Assembly (NCBI GenBank): GCA_048013815.1 | Contig: CM106586.1 | Location: 21,390,001-21,454,000, forward strand | DNA: 64,000 nucleotides | Direction: 5' to 3' | DNA from: Setoptus koraiensis | Taxonomy: Eukaryota > Arthropoda | Shown here: in pieces, positions 1 through 11,300 of the stretch | Position numbering within the stretch: position 1 is the stretch's first letter | How the letters are laid out: every line of letters starts with the position of its first letter | The notes under the pieces: model-generated | Told to the model about the DNA's origin: nothing | Seen by the model: only the letters and a program-made list of their open reading frames with translations | The model's database searches: none | Position numbers and translations under genes: made by a program

Positions 1-2326
1 TAAATAAAAAAAGCAAAACCCCACATGAACTAATATTCAGCTCACATGGATATCCATGCACAATCTCTCTGATGTGCAGGCTGCATGCGAATCCATTGTG
101 GATAACAATTCCGATAGTCGGGCAAATCGATTATCCGGCCCGGATTACCGATTCGCATATTGGGTGCAAATGCACAACGAGGGCAGAAAACAGTTGTAAA
201 CGTGTGTGCGTCACAAGTTGCGTCACAACTAGACAAAACTAAAGACTAACCAAGTTGCGTAATTTGCGCCACTCGGCAATTGCTGCCACTGAAACGGATT
301 GGGCCGCAAGTGGCACAAGTCAAACATAACGCAACGCAACGCAACATTGCCGACACACTGTGTCGGACATGGCGCGAGTGAGGGGCCCATGCCCACCAAA
401 TGAGCTAGACCATTATTATTATTGCAATAATTATCGCCGATTTCTTTACGTTATTCATGCGTAACACAACAGCAGCTACCATGTCGAGTGTAGTAATTGC
501 GTCGAGTTATCGCTCTCTCGCCAGCCAGTTATCGGATCGGGGGGCGCGCTCTCGTTAGCTAAACAGGCGCCCAATCCGATGATTGGTGTTTGGGGCGCGC
601 ATGCAAATGGCAGCTTGATTAAATAGACTCGCCAGCCATTGATTGCAGCTGCCAGTAGCTGGCTGCACGAGTCAGCTAAATGGAGCCGAGCGGATGAATG
701 AGAACGTGCGTTGCTTTTTCGTCTCATTTGGTCGTTTGTAGCTTTGGAGCCATTTACAGTTGATGGTCGTCGCAGGGCGCCCCATTCGAAGCCGGCGCGA
801 TGCTCGCGAAGTTGGCGCGGCGGTTCGTGGCGATGGCGCCCATGCCGCCGACGATGTCGCTGGCCGACTCGTGTCCGTGATTCCGCGCTATTTCCCGTTA
901 TTTTTCGTCATTTCTCGCGCTTTGTTTCGCGTTGCATAGCGCCGTTTCGCGAGCTGGCCTCCAAGTGGATGGCGTTGATCGCCGGGGCCGTGCCGGTGGA
1001 TCGCATACCGAGCGCTGCCTGCGCCGCACCGAAATACCTCGACATGACTCGAAATAACTGCGTGATTTCGCTCACTCCGAGGCAATCGTGTAATGTGATA
1101 TAAATGTTAACTAGTGGACCAGTTTTCATTTATCTCCCGGATTGTCATCGTGGCGCGCGCTTGGCCAAACCGGCTCCCCACTGAAATCGAAACTGAGCCG
1201 ACCCAGCGCTGTTGGCCGACAGTGCACGCGGGGGCCACCAGCGGAGCGGTAACGGCGCTATCTAGTTGCCCGCGGCCGGCTGCAATTGTTTGCTCGGCAA
1301 TTGTCTCGCGCTGCACTCGATACATTGCGCCCGTCTGCCATCTATCTCATGACAATTTGCCGGGCGACGCTCGCCGAAATCGTCCGTCAGTCGGCTCCGG
1401 CCCGACAGACACAACTGTGGCCGTGGCGTTCGAGCTCTCAGGCAACTCCAGTTGGCAAGAGGAGAACGGGCCCAGCCGAGAGCGGATTGTCAAGAGGCGC
1501 TGCGTGGTAAAAAGTGAAACAAGAGTCAATCGTTCGGAGACACCACAGCGGGCAAGTTAAATTGGTGCGGGCGCCGGCAGTGGAGCCAGCCATTCGGTCG
1601 TTTATAAACTGGCCCATTTAGTCGGCGGGCCAGTTTGGGGCCAGTGTCGCTCACTTTCATCCATTCAGACAGTTTGGCCAACTGGCTGGCTGGCTGGCTG
1701 GCAGTTTCAGTTAATCTGAGCCGTTTCATCTCTCGTGAGGCGCCCGGCTGCACTGTAATAAACTGTAAACTGAGGGCTGGCGAGCTGTCGCTGTTGCTCG
1801 CCCTGTTGGAGTCATCTCATCTCGATCTCTGACGTGATCTATTCTCTCCGTTGGCTGCCTGGCCCCATCGCAGCCATCTCATCTTCTGACAAGCTAAGCC
1901 TATCGCTGGGAGGCGCGCGTTTATCTCTTCGTCTCGGTGGTGCGCCGTTTTCCACTGGCCCGTTATTAAGTCCTTATAAATTCAGCTCAACTAAACACAG
2001 CTAAACGACGCCCGGCTGTCCTAATGTCCTCGCGCACGAGCCAGCCCAACGGGCCAAGACGGGCGCCAGTTTAATTAAAATAATAACAACAACAGCTTTT
2101 GCCTATAATTAATCTACTACCAACATTTTCATCCGTTTCCTCCCGTTCAACCTATGCCCGGCCGACCTGACCCGGCGCTCGCCCGCCGCCGCCGCCGCTG
2201 CCACCAACCAACCGACCCGCTATTGTCGCCACTGGCGCAACTTGGTCCCGCGCGTTGAACCCCCGCCCACGACGCATCGCCGCTTGCGTCAAACGTTTGC
2301 GATCGATCCATTTGTCACCCGATCAG
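1..2326. other. GC-rich non-coding stretch upstream of the EGF exon
   Basis: I see no convincing coding exon here. Open frames are short, overlap on both strands and lack recognisable domains. The stretch is GC-rich, carries GGGCCC at 383 and 1468, and has a GGCT microsatellite near 1682-1702. A 10-bp inverted repeat (AAACTGGCCC at 1606-1615, GGGCCAGTTT at 1627-1636) lies next to a TATA-like TTTATAAA at 1601. Because the next exon begins in intron phase 1 and starts inside a protein, this is probably the upstream intron of the EGF/laminin G gene. Earlier exons would then lie outside the window. Confidence 0.5.
2096..2324 (+). promoter_or_regulatory. 229-nt AG-free zone before the EGF-exon 3' splice site
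   Basis: No AG dinucleotide occurs between 2096 and 2324. The next one, at 2325-2326, is the proposed acceptor. The upstream end is rich in A/T and C/T and holds possible branch sites around 2105-2118. An AG-exclusion zone is the known hallmark of a distant branch point. It supports the exon start at 2327, even though the final polypyrimidine tract is weak. Confidence 0.55.
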
Positions 2327-5300
2327 GCGAATGTAACCGCGACAACAATCCCTGCGAGCATCTCTGTTTTGATTTGCACGACGGCACATACGAGTGCGCC
2401 TGCAATTCTGGCCACAATTTAGCCATAGACGGTTATTCTTGTACCCGAGCGGCGCCCGTTGCCTCGTCGGTCGGCCAGTCGTCATCGTCATGGTCGCCGG
2501 CCCACCACAATTCGGTTGCAGCGGAAACAGCAGCGCCACGCCCTCAGCAGGCAACACAATCGCCAAATGAGGCCGTCGCCGTCGCTGCCGCAAGTGGATT
2601 GTCGGTTGCTGACGTTGCTGAATATAATAACAAGCAGCGGCAACGAGCCACACATGACAATGACAGAAGCTCGAGCGGGCCAACATGGGCCGACCTAACG
2701 GAGCGCCATCACCGGCAACAGCAACAGCAGCAACAGCAACAACAACAACTACAACAACAACAGCAGCAACTACAACAACAACAGCAGCAACTACAACAAC
2801 AACAGCAGCAACTACAGCAACAACATCAAAAACAACATCAACAACAGCGACGCCAGCAACAGCCGGGAAGCGGCCAGGAGAGGGCGCAGAAGAATGACAA
2901 AATGGCGTCAGAACAAGGTGAGTGAGTCCACTATCAATCTATTTAATGGTTGCGCACAAACAAGGCGGCAACATAACTAGATCATCGTCTCGTTGGCTCT
3001 CATCACACGTAAACGCGAGTATTATGTAACATGCGCCTATTACGCGTTAGCTTTGCTGCAGCAACCAAGTGCACGTGCTTTTGCACGAGCCGACTCGTGG
3101 CGAGCGACTCGTGGCGAGAGACTCGACTGGTGGCATGTGCCACCGTGATGACGATGATGAAATTTTTGTGTTTGTTTGTTTGTCTAGTGGAGCTGCTGTC
3201 AGAGGCAAATAACGGTTTACCGACGAGAGTTTCTGCGCAAAAATATGTTATGTAAGGTGCTGTGTGTTGGCATCCAAGTGCGCTGTTGCACGACAACTGT
3301 TTTCACTGACGTCTAAACGGCCGTTGCAGCCACTGCCTTGGGGCAAACTAATTTGCCAACGGTACACCCATTAGACGAGTCGTCATCATCTATCACCTTA
3401 TTAGCCTGTAATTAACTAACGAGTCCGGCCTAATGAATTGCGCCAGCCCGCCGGAATCGCCGGCCGACTAGCACTGTGTCGAGCTGGTGAGCAGAGGTCG
3501 CCCGCACCAGTCACCGAACACATGTAATTAGGGGCCGAAAATCTGCCAGCACTAACAAGTTGCAAATTGTGAGTGTCTGCCCAATAATTGCTATGCTAAA
3601 TAAACACTGTGCACGACGATCTAAGCGGCTCATTCGGCTTGTTGGCCACTACACCTGTCCAACCGATAAGAATGAGGCCAACAAACGGTGCGTCCGGCGC
3701 ACGAGATCCACAGACTTAACGAGCAGATTGGCCGCAGTGTTTCGCAAATCGGGCGTGCTGCGGCATGAAATGCCGCCAACCAGCTGGTAACTAGTTGCGC
3801 GAAAATCACTAATTACTAATTACCGATTGTAACCGGAGCTACTAAAATGAATTCCACTGCATCACAGTCCGTGTTGTTGCGTATTGCAGCGGGCAACGAC
3901 CAAACGCACGATTGTGGTGCCCCCTATATCGGCGATAATTTTCATGAATCATTTTGTGAATTATGGCCGGCCAATCGATCAAAATCAGTGTGCTCATAAA
4001 TGTGACACGCCAGCCAACAAAAAGTGCCCCAAACACACAGGTGCTCGCTGCCTTAATGGGTGCACTCCAATGGGTTGCATCATTCTGGCCCAGGGCTGAC
4101 TTGCGACTCGGGCAAGGGGTTGTTATTGTTGCTGGTCAGTTTGCTTCTAGTTGGTTTCTCGACCGGGCCTCAGTTGATCTCATTCAGGCTGCTCAGTTGG
4201 CAGAACAACTAGTGATCGTGGGTGACCCACGGGCCGGACTATGGCAGCAAAATCGACCCGGGGTAATTTTGACCCACTCACCATCACTGGAAACAACAAT
4301 GGCGGTGGCCGTTGTAGTGCCATTATTGGGTGGCCATCAATAAAAGTCGCTACCTCTTTGTCGCTGCCAGAAATGCACGCACTTACTAATGGCAAAAGCA
4401 TAAAGTGATTTATCTGGGCAAAATGTCAAGCCAGCGAGTTGCTTGTCTAGATGGCGCTAATATAAATGGAGCGAATGATTAACATCAATTTGTGTCACGC
4501 TGCTGCTCACTTATTAGCTGGCCGGCCATTGTTTTGTCTCTCTCCAGTAGGCTAACAAGAGTTGCGATAGTCGCAAGAAAACAACAAGCACTAGATACAC
4601 AACAAAATACACGAAAAGCAACTTGGTGCAACTGGCAATTATGCCGTGTTCAGTTGAATTGGAAATGAGTTGTCTTGTCATGTTTGGTCGCTGTACACGC
4701 ACAAGTCCGGCCGCGAATCTCCAATTGGCCAGCTCCAACTTGGAATGTACGTGACGCAACCTATTTTATTTACCGGGCCCCACTAGCTTACATGACAGGG
4801 CCTGGCCTGTGTTGTTTTATGCTGTTGTTGGCAACTCGCAACATTGCAACAGCTCTGCCGGGCTGCTTAGTTGAAATGCATAGGCAACCAGGCAAGAGAT
4901 TAGCCCAATCTGAGAGATTTGGCCACTGCTCACACCCGCCTGTATTGAGGCCACATAGAGGCTGGATATTGCGTGGATATAGCGTGGGTATCGCGAGGGT
5001 ATCGAGTGGATATTGAATGTCTGCATGCGCATTGATTTGTCAGATTTGCGCTCGAAGCAAAACTGTACCTGCGCGGGCCCCCGAGACGACAACGATATGT
5101 AGTGGTATGTGGTATTGTGCTCGCGCCGGGGGACTGGCTCACAGCGTGAGCAATGCGCCAGCCACATCACTGCAAGGGGCACGCTGAATTTTGCCAAATG
5201 AAGCCTCCCGAATTGGGGGTTTTTTCGTCGTGCTGCTCTTCCGAAAAATAGGCCAGCACTTAGGGTGGGCATATGGGCTCAAATGGGAGTCAAAAGTGAG

Positions 5301-8300
5301 CGCATCGAAAAAACAAACGGCTCGAAACAAGTTGCTGGCGAGCCGTTTTAGGGTTTTCCCGTACTCGAAAAACGCCAAGTTGCTTTTTGAAGCGAGTCGA
5401 ACAGGCTCGCTCGCCGGCAACTTATTCACCCTTTTGGCGCCCACTGCCGAACTGGCATGGTACACACCAGAGTATATCTGGCCAGATATACTCTGGTGTG
5501 TCGCTCTGGCCAGATGGGCAAATCAGAAACACTTGTCTGCGAGGCGAACAATTAATTAAATATTGTCAGCGTGATTGACAAGTTATTGGCAGCAGGGTTG
5601 TTTGTAAAAAAATGCCACTAGCTCATGTTCCCAAGTTGAGCAAATAACAGGTGCCAGGTCAAGGCATTTCTTGCACGCGGTGCAGTTGCCACGTGCAAGA
5701 AATCTTTGGTCTCTCTCTCTCTCTCTGTCACGACTCTACCATCAATTTCGCTAGCAGTCTCAATGAGAATTTCTCAGACTGCCCGACAGCATGAGCACAA
5801 CCGATGGAATGCACCATCAATTGTGCTCGCTCTCATTTTGATCGATCGCTGTGATTGACATCATTGAACTAGGTGCGCTGCGACACATTTATGAAAGAAT
5901 TTTTTGTTGTCGCTGCAAGATTTTATATACTCTCATGTCGATTTTTGCTCAATCACTGACAGACGCACGCTGCGACACAAACCTGACAATATATGGCGCA
6001 ATCTGCTGGCCGAAGCCCGGCGAAATGAATAATGTGCCCATGTCCCTGGTACTGCTGTCATTGTTGTTTGCAATAATAAAAACTTTTACTCTCTAGCTGC
6101 CCGGTCACACGACCCAGCGCTAATTGGTCAAGCAGACATTGGCACACTCGAGTGCTGCTGCCAATGATTGATCATGATGCAAAACTTGCGTTTTGTTTTC
6201 GACCCACTCCACTGTCAAATTATGCAAAAGCAGATTGCCTTTCAATTTGTCCGAGAATAGCCCATTTTCGGTCGCTTTACAGGTCGCTTTGCAGGTCGCT
6301 TCACAGGTCGCTTTACAGGTCTCGTTTGGCACCGAGTGAGCACAGCGCCAACTACATTCACTTGCATAGCAGGCTGTGTGTGTTCGGCCGGACCCCAATC
6401 GACCGATATTCACCCGTGAATGGCTCGAGCCTCGAGCTGACCATCCGTGGGGCGCCTGGCCAAACCGATATTCGCAGCTCCCGCACTGGTCATCGTACTA
6501 CCTGGCATTGGCTGGGCCCGCGTTGAGCTACTGACTCGGTAGTACTGAGCGGGAATGATGAATGCCCGCACTTTTTGGGGGCTGTTGGTTGGTTGGTTTC
6601 GTTGGCCCGAGCAGGCGGACGAAAAACAATGGGGCACTTGTAATTGCAAGGCCAGTTTCCAGACTAGTGGGGCTCCACTGGTAAAGCAGTGACTAAAACT
6701 CGTATCGTACACTCAAAGCCTTTGAGTCAAAGGTGTGCGTTCGAGCGCCAGCGCGAGCTCTTTTTCAGATACACAACTGCACCGAAATGGCCCCAAGTTA
6801 ACATAATGATGATGGTGTTAATACAAGTTAACAGGCACCCATTTGGTGGCCCGCTGTCGCCTCGGCCGCAGCCTGACCACCGCGCGCGATAAACGAACAC
6901 AATAATTGCCCAAGAGACCCGGATATATCACTGGCTATATGTGCTGGCTCGTATCGGTATATATGACGACTGGTGCATGTGTGTATCGGGCCTCTGAATC
7001 TATCTGAAACGTATTTAGCTGTATACGTTTTATGGGGCCAATAGTTGTTATGTCTGGTGTGTCGCTATGTTGTTGTGTCGTGCCGTTGAATTGATACTCT
7101 GCCAGTGGCCAGTTACATGGCCAGGGCAAGCAACTCTGCCATTGAAGGGGCCCCCACCGACACAGATCGAGAGCGAAAAAAGGAAGCAAGCCACGGCGAA
7201 GAAGCGGTGCCTCTGTTGGCCCAGCCACCCGAACCAGTTGTTGTGGGCTCGCATTCACGATGCACACAGCTTCAGCTCACTCACAGCCAAGGGGCCAGCG
7301 CGCCAGAGTTTCGTCAACCATTATCGGGCAGCCGCCGCGGATGTGATTTGTGTGCGCCGCAATTGCTGGCGCTCGCCCGGGCGCCCCTGGTGGCTCGATA
7401 GAATCCGAAGTGAACGGCATTTTGCCAGTCGCGCAATGCAGTGAGTTTGAAATGGCTGCTGACTAAGCAAGGAACGGGCCCTTTAAGTAGCCGAACTCGG
7501 CAGCCCTGTTCTCTGGCTTATTCAACACACACACACACACTCACTTACCAGTTGGGGATTGGGCCCGGCGCACACGATTCGAGGGGGCCCCAAGTCTGTG
7601 GCAATTTGTGGCGCGGTTGCAGCCTGAATACGTCCTCCAAATACGCGACTCGTCGCAATTGTGTGCGTGGCCATCTCGAAGCGGGCCTCTATTTCGGGCC
7701 CCTCTCGCCCCTCGCCACACAAGAGGCGGCGACGTGCTGCGGGCCCGAGTTGAACGACTCGCACCAGCCAGCTAGCAGTGGCGGCAGCGGCGGCGGCGGA
7801 TAAACAGACTGTGGATAGTGCGGGCCTCCTCCTGGCTGCCGTGGAACGTTTGTGTGGCGATAGTATCGATCATGATGGTGCCAACAGCAACAACAACAAC
7901 AACTGCCGCTATCATCATCCCGCCAACAAAAGCGGCTCGTGCCAGCGTCGCGGGCCCCAAAAGAGGGCACACAATTCGCGATTTGCAATTTCGAGCGGCT
8001 CCGAGCTTCGAGCGTCGCAATTCGGAAAGGCTCGCGCGGGCCGGCTCCCGTAGACAGGATGGGCCGACGTGCTCGGAATCCAGTTCCGACATAGAGCGTA
8101 ATAGAGTGCGCAAACTGTATCAGCACTTTAGAGCGGGGCGCCCCCTAGGGCCGGCGCCCGCCGTTGCGCTAACTAACAAAATGGCCGTTCGTCGTTGTCG
8201 TTTTGTAAAACTGTCGCTATGTGCCGACCATTGCGCAACCATTGCACAAACATCGCCAGCGGTGCTGACAAATGTCACCTGGGCTGGCTGTGTTATCTTA

Positions 8301-11300
8301 GCGAGCGAGCGAGCGAGCGCCAGTCAGCTACATAATAGAAAGAGTAAACAAGAGGAAAGATTAAGCGTCTGATAGAGCGACGCCGGCCGCGCCACCGGCG
8401 GACAGGTGAACGTGAAAATAATTCATGGCCTCGCCGCCTGTCTAACTGTCGCTGTCTAATCGGCTGACGCTCAGTTGTTGCTGTCGTTGCCGTTGTTGCT
8501 GTTGTTGCTGCTGCTGAAACGGTGCGTGCTATTTGTAGCGGCCAGCAGCAAACAGCCCTTACCTGTCCGCTGGCGCTGCTATCACCTGTCCGCTTGTTAA
8601 TAATGGCCTGTGTATTATGTAATGCGTTTCCATTAATAATGCGAAAGTTACGTATCATTGCGAAATAACGGCGACAGCAACACCAACGGAGCCAGCAGCA
8701 ACGGCGCCCGCCAACAAAATAACAAACTAACCAGGCGACGCCCTGGCCGGCTCACCCGAACGCTGCTCGCCGATGTGATACCCGACCGACCGGCCGTGTA
8801 GCTCTGCTCGGGCCAACGCTGACATTCAGCTCGACAGAATGGCGCCCAAATCCAAGCGTGCAAATTCTGATGCGGTTTCACTGCAATTCAAACTGCCGGC
8901 GACCCGCGCCATTACAGCACGATCCGACCAACAATTTCGCCCGCAACGTTTGTGCGGCCCCAACGTGCCCGACCCCCGCCGATAATTGCCGACATTTGCC
9001 GACATTTGTCGACATTCGCCGACATTTGCCGACATTTGCCGATAGTTGTCGGTGTAAGCCGCGGATTGGCGCTAATATCCGGTAATATCCGCCGATATTC
9101 ACCGGCCGTCGCGGCGTGCACAAGCAAGCGGCCAATGTCCGAAAGCGCACACTGATGGCACTCGAAAAAGAAGGCCAGGCCAGCCGACGAGAACATTAGC
9201 CGCTAATGATCGTTTGATTAGGCGGCCCCAAATGGGGCGCCCGAAGCGAGAACAAGTCGCCCCGCTCAGCGAGCAGCAGAAAGAAGGATGGCAAGAGAAC
9301 GTGAGCAGTAGAAACAAAAGGAACACTTTTCAATATAAATATCGGGGGCCAGTTGCAGCCGTGGCGCCAGTTGGGGCGCATCTGCATAATACTGCCAGCG
9401 CCCCACTGATGCTGTTGCCCCCGACAACTGGCTGCCACGAGCAGGGCCCATGGCAACGATCCGTGGGGCCCTGCCCATTTGCGAGCGCGCTCTCTGTTAT
9501 TCTTTCGCTGCTCGACGTTGAACAGGCTCACGCTTTTGGGGCCCATTCGCCCGGTTCGTCTCAAAGCTCGGGCAGCGCGACTGTTCGGGCGCTGGTCGTT
9601 GCAAGCCAGCAATCCGACGAAAACGGCGCCAACAGCAACGCCAGCAACAACGACAGCAGCAGCAACAACAACAACAACAACAACCACGGGCCCGGCGGGC
9701 CAAATGAGCAGCCACGCGAGCAGCCATGCTGTTTGCTCGCAAGCATACCTAACTCACCGCCAGATTGCAGAAATGGCAGGCTGGCTGGCTGGCTGGATTA
9801 CGCAACAAACGGGCTTTGGTTGCACGATAGCGGGCAACGAGTCGTCATTGCGTGGCGGTCATTGTCGTTTAAACACCCGAGTTTTGGTGTGTTTTATCGC
9901 GTTACAATCGCGTTTTTGGACTTCAGTTCCAATGCGAAAAAATGATCCAATGAAATATATTGAATACGCGAGGCCGCTATCGGCGAAACAACGGCGACTT
10001 TTGGCACTCGTTTCTCGCCGCTAGCTGCACGTTGGGGGCCTGCCAATTGTCCAATGTCGTTCCAATGTCGAGCGACATTGAAATGCGACGGATTAGTCGC
10101 GCTGATATGACCAGATCGCCAGCTGCCCGCGCGACTTAGTTAGTTGGTTATCTTTTGGATTGGCAGTGGGCGACTTTTGGCACACTGTGCCATGGCGACT
10201 GGGGCCCCAGCGCCCGCTCGCCAGCTTACCTAAGCAAATGGTCGCGTTCGGTTGGCGCAAAATATCAAAATAATGATAGCACGCACACAATACAGTGGGC
10301 ACAATATACGTCTGTGTGTGTGTGTAGCTTATTTATACGGATAAATACTATATTCTTAAGCATTCTTGAGTATTCAAGCAGCACTGGCATGAACTGTCAG
10401 CGGCATTGTGTTTGCGATTATGTGTCACTCACCCACTGTGAACTTGCCTTCGTGAATGACACCGTCAAGTATTGCGTCATTTTGTGAGGCCCCGACCAAC
10501 GGGCACACGCACACAAACAGCGACAGCAAATAAGGATCTGCGCTCTCTTCCGGCATACAATGATCTTTCTCCGTGTCTCTGTGTCTCTGTTGCAAATGTT
10601 CTCGCAAGCTCGCCTGATTTACATATGAATACAACGTGTTATATTGTGTGATAGTTGTTAGTCGACATACACACAGTTTCTCGGCTTGCCCTGGCAAGTT
10701 TCGTCTTACATAACAATAATGGCCGAGATTTGAGCAGTGCCAAAGTGCCCAATGGTATGAGGCCAGCAACGTTAGATTAGCGGCACAACGGGGCTCGAGC
10801 TGGCTTGTTGTTAGTCTAATTATGATAATAAATGAGCGATAATAAGCAGTAGCGACACAATGATAATAATGGGGCAAACAGTCGTCAAAGAGACAGGCTT
10901 TGCATCTATCTAGTTTTATATCTCGGTCACGAGCTGTGTGCCCGGTTATGCCAATTCAAACAGACGGCCCAGACACTGCTTATTATTGGTGAATTTGGTT
11001 CGGCGCGGGTGCCCCACTTGAGTCGAGTTGACACTTGGCTCATCTCACTGCCACTGACAGCGGATTTGGGCTGTCAGTGAAAATTTTGTTTTGTATTTCG
11101 CTCAACGCGCACGCCAGACGTCATACGCGTGATAGAGCCAGAGACAATAATGAATTTAAATTGCACCGGGCCCCACTGCCAAGCGTTTTGATACGGCCAG
11201 GTGAGCGAGTCAGCTAACTGATGTTATTATCTGGTGCGACCGGGGCCCCGATGAGTTGATATCCTGCGTGCACACTCAGCGAATGAAGAGCGGCCTCATT

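Noticed and set aside
3963..4343. 126-codon plus-strand frame in the intron
   Set aside because: No domain, and the composition matches the surrounding non-coding DNA.
8981..9050. CRISPR-like regular repeat
   Set aside because: The repeat has no spacers, the unit is 10 bp and the genome is eukaryotic; it is a minisatellite.
9214..9945. 243-codon plus-strand frame in the intron
   Set aside because: Low-complexity Asn/Gln stretch from a CAA repeat, with equal-length frames on the opposite strand and no domain.
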